A stretch of 64,000 nucleotides of DNA from Cryptomeria japonica. Lineage: Eukaryota > Streptophyta > Pinopsida > Cupressales > Cupressaceae. Shown one piece after another: positions 12,101 to 20,645 of the stretch (position 1 is its first letter; the number at the start of each line of letters is the position of its first letter). The notes beneath the pieces were generated by a model, which did not search any database, was not told the DNA's origin, and was given only the letters and a program-made list of their open reading frames with translations. The position numbers were made by a program, and so were the translations under genes. The stretch covers positions 685,634,583-685,698,582 of the forward strand of contig NC_081412.1 of the NCBI RefSeq assembly GCF_030272615.1, read 5' to 3'.

Positions 12101-12826
12101 CTCTTTGTTTTCTTTGAATAGCTTGATAACTCCTTGTTCAATTAAGACCTTTTCTGTTGCTAGGCCCTTTTCAATAACATCCTTGAATGTAGACAAACAA
12201 GCTTTTCTGAGATCATAGCCAATAGCTTTATTAACGTTTTGTGTGAACATCTCCACCATTTGTTTTTGCGGGATCTCACAAGAGCATCTGCTAGCTAAGT
12301 TTCTCCATCTTTGTAAAAATGACGCGAAAGATTCTCCTTCTTTTTGTTTAGTATTGCACAAAGTAGTAACTGAGACATCTGTTTCTATATTGTAAGAGAA
12401 ATGCTGAATGAATGCCTCTACTAAGTCGCCCCATGACTTAATACCAGGAGGTAATTGAGAAAACCATTCCATAGCTTGATCGCCTAAGCTCTGTGGGAAC
12501 AACCTCATCAAGTATGTTTCTTCTGCCACTACCTCAATGCAAGCTGTGAAGAATTGTCTTATATGTGCCTTGGGGTCTCCTCTCCCTCTATATTTGTCAA
12601 ATTTTGGTGTTACAAAGTGTGGAGGAAATGGAGGCATTGGAATGCTCTTATCGAAGGGATAAGGGCATATATCTCTCATAGTGTATGTAGGTTTGGATGT
12701 ACTCATGTCCTCCACTTTCTTTTGTAGATCTCTAATTTGTTGCTCCAAATTATTTTTGGGAGGAGATGGATTTCTTGTAGCATATCCCATGTTTGAAACA
12801 CCCATTTGAGGAGGAGCTTGTTGCAT
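6125..12826 (-). CDS. E1 Gag-Pol polyprotein (gag, protease, RT, RNase H, second RNase H, integrase)
   Basis: An uninterrupted 2,233-residue frame. Order: a retrotransposon gag domain (about residues 60-230); a CX2HX4HX4C-type knuckle (CEFHKSKGHKTSNC, about 340); a retropepsin-like region around LIDGGAGLN (about 579); a G-patch-like YGKGFKILQRFGYDG block (about 815); RT with YVDD at 8736-8749; RNase H; a second RNase H with YFDGSYTQHGAGAG; and integrase. The integrase shows a zinc-binding region ending CKQCQ, the catalytic residues in GLDLIG, ITDNGRPF and GQAEASNK, and a WLGPY module near the C-terminus. No frameshift or stop is seen, so it could be active. The frame is open upstream of Met 12826 back to a TAG at 12839-12841, which separates it from ORF1 in the same frame. 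Confidence 0.95.
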   Translation of the reverse strand: MQQAPPQMGVSNMGYATRNPSPPKNNLEQQIRDLQKKVEDMSTSKPTYTMRDICPYPFDKSIPMPPFPPHFVTPKFDKYRGRGDPKAHIRQFFTACIEVVAEETYLMRLFPQSLGDQAMEWFSQLPPGIKSWGDLVEAFIQHFSYNIETDVSVTTLCNTKQKEGESFASFLQRWRNLASRCSCEIPQKQMVEMFTQNVNKAIGYDLRKACLSTFKDVIEKGLATEKVLIEQGVIKLFKENKEDFKGKDKPKFWNKNKNTVNDGVVDANTVRPKFVFSGSSSTNNQVNNQTAAKPRRKYTPLGEPLESVFKKLVANKVITVPDFPPYEPKVKPNWWNDDEYCEFHKSKGHKTSNCHRLKNIVQDLIDRGDIEIEGHSSNQEHEVFKEPFPKHDKGKGKVTDDQANYTRASYNYDSTINHISMDNHISTITIKNKNPENPPQRPKIVLKGVGSSSASTSECHVTTRRGKITLPGTSTKNTNLPSTKPEYDLVEQLGKTPALISILELLRISPAHKVVLDKTLRDTAVPTDLNVDQFQAMVGYLSVPHSLTFTEADDASISQPHNAPLHIEAFIHKHRIKRVLIDGGAGLNICTLSTIRQLGYSDKAVNSTNQITIKAYDDEERSSKGTVILPLRIGPVTKDVVCQVLDLDLTYNILLGCPWIHEMRAVPSTYHQCIKFPHNGVKVTVNGDPNPFIYCNNLRSHTETIIPSNCEATPSSAYIDPESLKPSTSKQGELRAKFQDKGMGEYTLNQTMFLRQVMTSPKEYGRPHPNKQISIMLLKWDPTVFQKWGELEEENLYKMLYKDAEEDTHDQIIIPCENYGKGFKILQRFGYDGKSPLGLRKEGVMEPLQPELTTRRERSKGLGFLNPKIHNKRTKQIWRVKVAEVQQEDDYSTDSNEWEWSSDKSSSDYELNETFREPEEPTEEEEFYKKFRVSQEPTYKDPAQDSFQGPRSRSHRMRTPVPEGATSDDNLDSLTIETDEESAIDDLDDYLDIPEYNHIFTISLANSENTKDLPLVHPQLIDWDQDGPAQLDTFQNDEAIVDYLGIRDDLPLGDHKAGYAIELNNMAYFGEGVGPSSRKNVKIKTKQGSYGENHTVALSDSKKVKRKDVSEGENLSEAPEDGRLDILPASYEEKSSMLVEETIKTNIGTTEVPHNIFLAQSLTEAEKARFISFFKERQVNFAWSYADMPGLDPDLVMHHLTVKPGAKPVKQKLRKMHPQVALLVKAELEKLLDVRFIRPIDYPEWISNLVPVSKPDRSIRICTDFWDINKACPKDDFPLPNIDLIVDLTAGHEMLSLMDGFSGYNQIRIAPEDQHKTSFTCPWGTFCWNVMPFGLKNAGATYQRAMTTIFHDLMHVTVEDYVDDLLVKSIDRNTHLDILSVAFDRLEKYKVRLNPKKCVFGVTSGKLLGFIVSKRGIEADPAKVKAILDMPPPKNISQLRSLQGRLQSIRRFIAQLADKCNPFQHLLHKNIKFKWDENCQQAFQALKDYLLNPPVLMPPIPDQPLLLYISATPTALGALLAQQIPDDKEKAVYYISRTLVGYELNYTPIERACLAVVFASQKLRHYMLTHKTKLIARIDPLKYLLNKATLTGRLAKWVMILSEFDIEYVDRKAIKGQAITDQLADATMIDDVPLQSEFPDESILTISPAKPWQLYFDGSYTQHGAGAGILFITPQGDSIPKSYRLSFPCTNNIAEYEALTTGLRIAVQWKIQELRVFGDSQLVIRQATDDYQTKDEKLMPYKQLVDDLKQHFAKIEFEQIPREQNRAADAMATIASLIDLPQNETCYEFLVDNLLIPSYEITPTEMICVVGPESQLYGSIFTYLRDNILPPDLSNNQRRTFIRQSSRYVILADILYRQGLDGTLLRCLESDKAQIALREVHEGICGPHTSGPTLAKKLIRTGYYWPTMEKDAYQFVKKCKQCQIHGDLIHAPAQELQPLASPWPFCQWGLDLIGKIHPPSSNGHKFIITATKYFTKWIEAVPLTQVTGKQIATFILNYIICRYGIPTSIITDNGRPFKNQDVREICERFHISHRFSTPYYPQGNGQAEASNKTILKILKKTVDDAGRNWHVQLNPALWAYRTSVHTPIGATPYSLVYGAEAILPIEVELPSLGVSLRNIINDEDYRVSRLQELELLEERRHTAFNHLKAYQQRMSRSYNHKVKPRTFEVGDLVLRENPKNQQDRDKKGKFEPNWLGPYIITTAYGSGAYQLSTTEGEPLEEPINSMHLRRFYT
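9471..9556 (-). repeat. Two copies of the micro-hairpin motif inside the E1 pol frame
   Basis: GGCG-CCTC-AGA-GAGG-TTTTCACC (9471-9493) and AGCG-CCAC-AGT-GTGG-TTTTCGCC (9534-9556) match the three copies in the 3' region. In the polyprotein they encode GENLSEAP and GENHTVAL, in the poorly conserved linker between protease and RT. Confidence 0.7.
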
Positions 12827-12838
12827 GTATGGATGATA

Positions 12839-13636
12839 CTAATCGTAAACATGTCCATATGGAGGTCTATATTGTTGCGACATGTATGGAGCACTTGGCA
12901 TAATTTCTTGCTGAGGGACCCCATATCTGTTTGGTGTATATAAACCATATTCAATAGGCCTTTCATTTTCCATTGTGTTGCCCCCAATTTTGGCATGAGG
13001 TCTCCTTGTGTCAAAATTTTGAGGAAGTCCTTGAGTATCCATTTGTCTTGGTTGACCCATATCTTGAGCATGTGTGTGAGCATAGGGCCTCCATGATGGT
13101 CTTTGAGTGTAAGTATCATACATTTGAGCTTGTGTATGTGGGATTGTTGGTTTTTGAAGCAAAACTGATGGTGACTCCGGCATCATATTATTTGGTCCTC
13201 TATTTCCTCCACTATTTGGTCTCCTTTGATCCATGTTGGGTTGAGCTTGTTGTGAAGGTCGACTTTCCATAAGTTGAGATAAGTCAAAATCATGCGGTAT
13301 TTTAGCTCCACTTTGTGCCATCATGTTTAAAAAGTATTGACGATCTCTCCTCATTATCTCTTCAACCAATCTATTGAATTGAGGATCCATTATGGATTCT
13401 TGTATGTCTGCTGATAGTATTGAAGAATTGTCAACATTGTCATTGTGTGTAGTATTGTTGTTTATAGCGTTTGCGCTTTCCACATTTGGATTGTGTCTAT
13501 AAACATTCATGTCTGGTAATGTAGTGTGCTCAGGATTGTAGAAGACATCATTGTCATACTCATAAGAACTCATGTTTGCGGATTCTTGAGCTTCTTTAGC
13601 TATTCTCCTAGATTTTTGAAGACGGGTTTCAACCAT
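12839..13636 (-). CDS. E1 ORF1, Gln/Met/Tyr/Asn-rich N-terminal protein upstream of gag
   Basis: A 265-residue frame starting with ATG at 13634-13636. It begins with a basic MVETRLQKSRRIAKEAQ stretch and continues into low-complexity Gln/Asn/Pro/Tyr-rich sequence with no recognised domain. It ends at TAG (12839-12841) and is in the same frame as Gag-Pol, whose first Met is only four codons beyond the stop. It may therefore be the N-terminus of Gag cut by a recent nonsense change, a readthrough product, or a separate ORF1 such as some Tat/Ogre elements carry. The near-identical LTRs leave little time for decay. I do not assign a function. Confidence 0.7.
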   Translation of the reverse strand: MVETRLQKSRRIAKEAQESANMSSYEYDNDVFYNPEHTTLPDMNVYRHNPNVESANAINNNTTHNDNVDNSSILSADIQESIMDPQFNRLVEEIMRRDRQYFLNMMAQSGAKIPHDFDLSQLMESRPSQQAQPNMDQRRPNSGGNRGPNNMMPESPSVLLQKPTIPHTQAQMYDTYTQRPSWRPYAHTHAQDMGQPRQMDTQGLPQNFDTRRPHAKIGGNTMENERPIEYGLYTPNRYGVPQQEIMPSAPYMSQQYRPPYGHVYD

Positions 13637-14128
13637 GAACTAGGTGTTTGGCAATATGTGAGAGACTAGACGGAAAATGACAAGAGTATGGAAGACCAAG
13701 AGTTGTATGGAGTGTAAATGAATCTTGAGGTGTACTTGCAATGTCCAAAGTATAAGACCGAGTATGTAAGTAGTAGAGTAGGTGTGACTTCCAAAGAGAG
13801 GATAGTTTCTCTTGATGAGGTAAGCTGACCTTGACTCTAAGTAAGACCAAATGAGACCCAAAGGTAAGAAACCTTGATGAGGGACCACTTAGCAAAGTGT
13901 AGTTGTATGTAGTGTGTTGACAAAGTATGATGAGGACAAGCAAGTGACCTTTTGACTCAAGTTTAGACAAGTATGAATGTAAAATGAGATGTGAAGCAAT
14001 GATGGACTATGTGAGACCTTAGAACAGGCTGAATGCTAGATGAAATCTGAAGAGACAACCTAGGAAGCTCAAGTATGCCGAAACTGATTTTCTTTGTTTG
14101 TTTGACTGTTAAAATTTTCAAATCCTGA

Positions 14129-14420
14129 CACAGACGCCTCTGTATACTTCACAGACGCGGTTTTAAGACACAAACGCTACTCTGTTTAACGCAGACGTGA
14201 TTCTGAGATTTTCCTGTTGATGTTTGCTGGGACTGTAACAGTTTTTGCAATTGTGGACACAGACGCGCCTGTATACTTCACAGACGCGATTCCCTGACAC
14301 AGACGTGTCTCTGTTCGACACAGACACTGATAACAACACAGACGCTATTCTGTACTTCACAGACGTGTTTATCCAACACAGATGCGGTTTGAACAGACAC
14401 AGACGCGTTTCTGTAACCTT
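14129..14420 (-). repeat. ACAGACGCG repeat cluster 1 in the E1 leader
   Basis: About twelve copies of a degenerate motif of roughly 20-25 bp with the core CACAGACGCG, often followed by TTCTGT. Several copies are dyads (ACAGA...TCTGT). Spacing is irregular and a few copies have lost the CpG (ACAGATGCG, ACAAACGC). Confidence 0.8.
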
Positions 14421-15628
14421 CGTGCAATCTTTCCTATCTGTGAAGTTGTTTTGTTGTGACCAAATCTGATTGTTCGACTGTTTTTCGTGACAAGAGGACA
14501 CAGTGTTGATGACTCAATGTTTGCTAGTGTTTAGACTCCAAAATGACTCCAAGAAAGTGTGTTGTTTGATGTAAAAAGTTTTTGCATACACTTGAAGACA
14601 CAAAAGACACAATGTTTTGTTGTTTGGTCTTGATTGTTTGAAGGTTTATCATAAGTCAAGCACAATTCTTATGGCTGGCCAAGACAATAGTTGTTGATCC
14701 CACATGGGGTTTTACCCCCGAGGCTACGCTATTCAGAGCGGATACTTAGATGCTTGACCTCACTGGCTCCACCCTCGGCACTCACTTCTTGGGTCAGCCA
14801 AGCATCAGTCCCCATGAAAACTCCCCATGGCGAACTTTGTATCTCTACTAAGAACCGTATGTGTGTGGGCCGCTACCAGAGGTCCGACCTCCTGCCCCAA
14901 CAATTAGAAGGATTTGGGCCTCTAAAACAAAATGGTGCTAGTAAGGGCATCCGCTCGTGTGGCCATACATGCGGCACTTTCAGCTCTGTAAATACAGAAG
15001 GCTCCCAGCCGGTAGGGGTTACGCCCTACAAATGATCAAATAAATTTGATCAAACGGGTTTATGGGGAGACATAGTGTCGGTATGAACTAATCAGCACAC
15101 GTTATTCATAGTTTTCACCATGAATACATTTGATTATAGTGGTTTGGATGAGGTGGGTTTTCCTCGCTACCACTTGGGTCGTTCTCTTCTCACTAGTAGT
15201 CCTAATGACCACACGGGAAGACAGGCCCTCTAAAGAGTAAACAAAAAGAGCCTATTGCTCAAGACACAAAAGACAATGATTCAATTTTAGTGCACCAATT
15301 GAAGTGTTTGCTAAGCTATGAAAACAAGGCACACAATAAAAATTACAAAACCCTAGCTAAGGCCCTGCAACAAAATTGTTAGTAGTTTGGATTGTTTCAA
15401 ATGATAACCCCTTCCTGCAAGCACACAAGTTAGGTAAAATTTTAGAAAACCCAAAAAGACTTTGTGAAAAGGGGCCTTCAACAAAAACGTATTTGCCTCC
15501 AAAGCAAGCTGCACAAATCAGGTTAGCTAGATCTGCAAAGGTTAGCCGAAAATAAACCAGATCTGAAACCCTAAATACAAAATCCGAAAACCCGAATCGA
15601 AAAACTTGAAAAATTTGCAAATCAGAAA

Positions 15629-15890
15629 GCACAGACGCTGTTATACCAGACACAGACGCGTCTGTCCGACACAGATGCGGTTCTGTAGTTCACAGACGCG
15701 ATCACAGAACACAGACGCTTCTTTCGGCTACAGACGCGATAAGATGATGCACAGACGCGATTCGGAATCACAGACGCGACTTTCGGAAACCTGCAAAAAT
15801 AGAAAATGACAGAAACACAGACGCGATCCAAGATATCGCAGACACCTCTGAAATACAAAAACATGATCCGAACAATCGCAGACGCGGAAA
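15629..15890 (-). repeat. ACAGACGCG repeat cluster 2 in the E1 leader
   Basis: About eleven further copies of the CACAGACGCG motif, close to the 5' LTR and primer site. The two clusters share the core but not the sequence between copies, which argues for spread of a short motif rather than duplication of a block. Confidence 0.8.
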
Positions 15891-15982
15891 AAAAAAACCT
15901 AAAATGTCGTCGAAATCGTCCGATCTGCAACTTCAAAAAATGCAAAATCTACAACAAAAATGTTAAATGCAAAGGGACAACG

Positions 15983-16000
15983 GTCCCACCTGGCATGCCA
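15983..16000 (-). other. E1 primer binding site candidate
   Basis: On the element strand, three T after the LTR end are followed by TGGCATGCCAGGTGGGAC, in the right position and with the TGG expected to pair with tRNA CCA. I could not name the tRNA. The first ten bases, TGGCATGCCA, are themselves palindromic. Confidence 0.55.
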
Positions 16001-16003
16001 AAA

Positions 16004-16769
16004 TGTATATGGTGAAAATGGATAACAATAATAACAATATTGAAAGACTAAAATGGATTCAACCACTAAACCCTAGCCTAACAATGAACAAAGATCCACC
16101 ATAACATATGAAGATAACCTAAGACAATGCAAATAACTCAAAATCACAAAGATTATACCATCACATGTCCAATAGGGTTTTGATCTCCATTCTTCCTATC
16201 TCCATTGATCTTGCTTGATATACTTGCTCTCAGATTTTTGTATGCACAAGAGCTCAACAAAGAACGGAATGTGGTTGCAAGTGGAATTGTAGTGTAGTCA
16301 ATTGATCAAGTAGTTAGGGTTTGACAATGAAGAAAGCATCTCCTTAAATAGAAGACACAATATGAAATGGAGGGTTAAGATTGAGAGGTGTAAAAATAGA
16401 GGTCGGCTAGGATTAGAGGGTAGGTAAAAGAAATAGTAAAATAATGAAAGAGGTAGGTAGTGTATGAATTAAGAGATGAATGACATGTGTCATGTGTGGA
16501 AAAGGATAATGAATTAATTAAATAAATAAAGATTTATTTAATTAATAGAAGAAGTAGGACAATTAAATAAATAAAATATTTATTTAATTTAGGAAAGGGA
16601 TAATTTAAATAAATAAATGTATTTATTTAAATGAGAAATAAGGCTAGAAGAGGATAAATGAATTAATTAAATAAATAAAAATTTATTTAATTAATAGAAG
16701 AATTAGGCTTAGATAATTAAATAAATAAAATATTTCTTTAATTAGACTGGACAATTTTAGGTGTCTACA
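16004..16769 (-). repeat. E1 5' LTR
   Basis: 766 bp, the same length as the 3' LTR. By eye it differs at about two bases (one near 16231, one inside the fifth AT palindrome near 16738). It is flanked on its outer side by CAAGG at 16770-16774. Confidence 0.95.
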
Positions 16770-16774
16770 CAAGG

Positions 16775-17316
16775 TATTACCTGAACCCCTGTGTCTAATA
16801 CCTATTGTGTACCTGAAAGCATAAGGCTCACCAGGCTGCAAATCAACATGAATAATAGGCCTTGAAATATAAATATGCTCCCATACCCATGTCTAGAGTA
16901 GAGTCACACCACAACTGATAGATCAGTATCCAAGATACCCAATACCATGCAACTGTAGTACAACATGGCAAGTAGACAAGGACCCCACACATACAATCGA
17001 TGATGAACAATCATATCATGGAGCACTCTGCCTCATCCAACTGGAAACCCATGACCTCGTCTGTCAGGTATCAGTAAACCACCGACAACACCACATAATA
17101 CAATAGTCATGTCATCATAGTCTAATCGGGCCAAAGGGATGTCATAACGACCACTGATCTGCAAGTCTTGTATCTCACACTCGAAAAGTGCACATAGTCC
17201 AACAATGCCATCATCATGGTCATATACAACTCTCTCACCATGAATAGGAATACGCAGTATACGCCATACATCCTCTAAGGTAATGGATGCCTCACTAGTC
17301 GGAAGATGAAAAGAAC
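16775..17316 (-). pseudogene. PMD protein pseudogene, middle segment
   Basis: The - strand encodes the centre of a plant mobile domain. It opens with FHLPTSEASITLEDVWRIL, the PMD signature around the ITLEDV motif, and later shows TWVWEHIYISRPI, corresponding to the usual WAWERF region. A TGA at 17033-17035 and further stops plus a probable frameshift between about 16,900 and 16,960 break it. It joins the N-terminal segment across E2 exactly at the AGAAC duplication (17312-17316), and the C-terminal segment across E1 at CAAGG (16770-16774). Confidence 0.75.
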
Positions 17317-18958
17317 TGTGTAGGGGAAAAAGTGAGACTAGGTTAACATGCCCTAATCCTACCTTTTGACACACATTACGGAATACGAAAGAGCCTAGAG
17401 ATATCACACAATTGGCTACTTCTTTTTGTGAAAGAGAGAGCCACAGGATATCTATTAGGATTTCTATTCCTTTGTTGAAATTGGAAGATCAAATGATGCA
17501 AGTTCAATCCCTAACCTCAAAATGCAAGTATGACAAGATTGCAGAATTGAACTTAAATGATGGAAAGCTGTAAACACAAGGATAAGACAAGAATGAAAAT
17601 GCGTACCCGGAGTTAAAATCTGACTGAAAATGTTTGGGACGGGGGCGCGGGCGCCACTGTCCTGATTCTGCCCCTGAAACTGCTCCGGAAACTGTTGTTT
17701 TTGCACTTTGGAAAAAGCTGTCAAAAATGCTGAAAATGCTGTCGGACCAGGGTGCCCAACGCCCCTGTCCCAGGGACCAGGGTGCCCAGAAGGGACCAGG
17801 GCACCCAGCGCCCCTGTCCCTGTCTTCTGAGCTGCAATTACACACAGAGTTCTGTCTCAGTCTCCTCTTTTCGGATCTGTGTCCCGCGACGTCGTCCGAA
17901 TCCCGAAACCTGCAATAATATCTGAAAAGGGGGAAGGGCGGCTATATAGGGTTTTGCCTTAGTCAAACCCCCGCTTCGGTGATTTCCACCTCCACGAATA
18001 GCCAAGTTGTATTGTAAAATGTATTGTGTGTGCAGACCTAGTGTGTGTGCAAGGTCCTTAAATGCAAGAAAGCAAACTAGAGCAACCTAGAAAGTAAACC
18101 CTAATTGCTTGTAAATGATAATGTAAATGCTCTAAATCAAGATGCAAAGTGATCTAAAGTATGAATAAATGATATATTGAAGCTTATGCAAAGACATGAA
18201 AACAACATGAAATCATACCCAACCCTCAAGGGAGGAGTACAAGCCAATCTTCAGTCGGTAATTTCTTATTGTTCTTCAATGTCTTCCAAGCCCTAAGTGG
18301 ATGAATGAATTTGATAAGTGCTTGATAGAGGAATGTTGAATGTTGTTGAAGTCTTCAAAGATCTGCTCTTTCGCTGCATAGAAGGTCCTTGAAAGCCAAA
18401 AATCGGATCCTTTCCAATGAGGAAAGAGAGCTTTTATATATGAAACCCTAGGTCGTAAATTCGTATTTTGGCCGACCTAGAGATTGAATATCCCGCCAAT
18501 TTCTTGGGGTTAAGCTTTATTTTATGATTGGGTCGTGCTCCCAAAATTTCGGGAAAAATGTCCGGGACCATGTTGCATGGGTGCCATGGTCCTGACAACT
18601 TTTCACCAAATTTTCAGGGCTATCAGATATGATGATTTTAGAGAGAATCCCGAAGTTACAGGTGATTTCGAGATGTTTTGACCCCCGAAGTCAAGCCCCC
18701 AAGTTCAAAATAGGACCTAATTAGGGTTTTTGATTAAATGATGTATTAGAAGAATAAAATGAAAGGGGCACACTTTAATGAAAGGGCCCAAATTTATGAT
18801 ATGGGAGATGATAAAATAGGACCTTAGACCTAATTAATTTAATTAATTAAGTGCTAAAGGGGAAATGCAATGCAAAATGCAAAATGCGCCAAGGCGGGTG
18901 CTAAACTAGGTGTGAAATTGTACCACCCTAGCAAGTGCGTACAATTTACGACGCTACA
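17317..18958 (-). repeat. E2 3' LTR
   Basis: On the + strand it runs TGTGTAGGGG...GACGCTACA. It contains a GC-rich, GGGACCAGGG-repeated zone (about 17740-17820) and a palindromic TTAATTTAATTAATTAA near its element-5' end (about 18830-18850). Frames inside it are shadows. Confidence 0.95.
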
Positions 18959-18969
18959 TTTAGCCCCCA
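18959..18969 (-). other. E2 polypurine tract
   Basis: On the element strand TGGGGGCTAAA immediately precedes the LTR start TGTAGCGTCG. Confidence 0.85.
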
Positions 18970-19012
18970 CTTTAGCGGTCATATGAACACTACGTGCATA
19001 TGCAAGCTAAAG
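18970..19012 (-). other. PPT-abutting hairpin of E2
   Basis: The arms CTTTAGCGGTCATATGAAC (18970-18988) and GTGCATATGCAAGCTAAAG (18994-19012) pair at 15 of 19 positions around a 5-nt loop. Position and length match the hairpins of E1, D and the minimal element, but the stem sequence is different (CTTTAGC and CATATG). Confidence 0.75.
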
Positions 19013-20645
19013 TACAGAAAAATAAACATTATTTGAAAAAGGATATATCCATAAGTCTGTCGAACGAAGCCCCCAGCGGTATCTGCAGTACACAGTTAGG
19101 AACCACACCCTACAAAACACACGTTAGATCACAAAATCACCTAATGCTTACTAAGGAAGGTGATGAAAATTTGAGGGTAGCTATATGCCCCCCCCTGTTT
19201 CGGCTTGCTAATTTTAGTGAGTTGAAATAGGGTATCATGTTTACCACTTCGAATTGTTAAAGAAAATTGACGACAAATGCTCACAAAAAGATTTGATATG
19301 AGATCAAAAACTAATGGAGAATCATTTGGTAAGAAAGAGGACTAAATCTCAATTCCAACACAACAAAGAGTGTGAGGTTTCGAGAGTTCTCTAACGCAAG
19401 ATGAAGGATGTGAATGGAAACAAAATGCAAAGAGAAGAAAAGAAAGGAAAAAAAGCATGAATACACACATTGGTGATCCATGAGAAGAATAGTGAGAGAG
19501 AAAACATGGACTTCTCGCCCCTAGATCTTGTCTAGGTGATCCATGGGAAAAGGACATGGAAAACTAGCCCCTAGAGTCTGTCTAGGTGATCCATGTAAGG
19601 GAGGAGAGTGAGAAAGTCTAGCCTTATGCCGCTAGTTCCACTCAACCTCGTGCATGTGTGTGTAAGTGAGGTTAGAAGCACCTCATAGGAGTCTATGCCC
19701 GAGTATGCTACAACCTGTGTATGGTACAAAAGCATGACATCTCACTCTAAGATTCTGTGCTCTGGTTCCGAGAATAATCACCTTGCATAAAAGAAAAATG
19801 GAGACATCTCGCTCTAAGAGTCTGTGCTCTGGTTCCGAGAATGACCCATTGCTCAAAAATTGTAATGTTTATGTCATAAGCAAAGTAGAACAAGGATACC
19901 TACCTTCATCACAAAAGAAGATACCCCAAAAATGCAACAATGTCATAGATCCAAGCAAGAGAGTTTTGCACTCTTTAAGCAAGGATGAGATAGTTGAAAA
20001 GGGATATCCTGTAGTATGTGTAAAGGAGATCCTCAGAGGAGAAGAGATCTTTGTACAAAAGACACCTATCCCTGAGAGAAATTGTCTTAGACAAATATAA
20101 CATCTTCTAGAATAAGACAAAGAAGAGAATAAGAATGCAATACTTCCTTCTTTTGCGAGGTGAAAGTGATTCTTAATGAAGGATGACGCTCTTTTTAACC
20201 CAATTGGGAGAGTGAATTCATTATGGATGTATTTTACCAAGTGCAAAAGAGGTTGTAGTCAAGGACTTACACCTCTTGTAAGAGAGAATCCTTGAACAAA
20301 CAACAACAAATGCGTACAAGGCATAACATCAAGTAATAAAGTCCACACCATCCACAAAATAGGAAAAAGTGGATCCTTAGATAAAAATAAGGAAAGATCA
20401 TTGCCTCCCAAGGATAAGGACAATGAGAAGGCCTTACACAATCTTCTAGGGAGAGATCTGGACATAAGCAAAAGAAGAGATGTATGAAATCATTCTTGTC
20501 CCCATAGGAACAAGAAAATTAGGCTATTATGTTGCTTCAAAAAATATGATTGCACTTGAAATTGTACCATCATGAATGACAATGAGCCCCCAGTAAATGA
20601 GCTACCAATGTCACATAATGATGAGCAACATAATAGCCATTAATG
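19013..20645 (-). other. E2 3' non-coding region with short duplications
   Basis: About 1.6 kb without a recognised gene. It holds a roughly 60-bp repeat around CCCTAGATCTTGTCTAGGTGATCCATG (split copies about 19516-19545 and 19564-19596) and a 45-bp repeat around TCTGTGCTCTGGTTCCGAGA (about 19737-19784 and 19802-19848). An open frame on the + strand at 19783-20100 crosses the second repeat and has no domain, so it is not called. Confidence 0.65.

Larger units (their letters stand above)
13637..15982 (-). other. E1 5' leader between primer binding site and ORF1
   Basis: About 2.35 kb, unusually long for a leader. It holds two clusters of ACAGACGCG repeats (14129-14420 and 15629-15890) separated by about 1.2 kb. 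The small reading frames across it show no domain and shift between frames, so I do not call genes. Confidence 0.7.
3042..16769 (-). mobile_element. E1: full-length autonomous Ty3/gypsy element, Tat lineage
   Basis: This is a 13,728-bp element on the - strand with 766-bp LTRs (3042-3807 and 16004-16769) that start TG and end CA. A perfect 5-bp target duplication, CAAGG, lies at 3037-3041 and 16770-16774. The LTRs differ at only two positions by eye (about 0.26%), so it is the youngest datable insertion here. In element orientation the order is 5' LTR, primer site, a 2.3-kb leader with repeats, ORF1, gag-pro-RT-RNase H-second RNase H-integrase, a 2.3-kb 3' region, polypurine tract and 3' LTR. 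The second (archaeal-type) RNase H domain and G-patch-like motif are typical of Tat rather than chromovirus elements. It sits inside the PMD pseudogene. Confidence 0.95.

Noticed and set aside
14691-15035. Open frame in the E1 leader
   Set aside because: No recognisable domain, no conserved neighbours, and it lies on the strand opposite to E1 transcription.
17504-17918. Open frames on both strands, repeated at 24108-24522
   Set aside because: They lie within both E2 LTRs and are duplicated only because the LTR is. The GC-rich GGGACCAGGG repeats keep frames open by chance.
19783-20100. Open frame of 105 residues on the + strand
   Set aside because: It lies in the 3' non-coding region of E2, antisense to it, with no domain and over a short tandem repeat.
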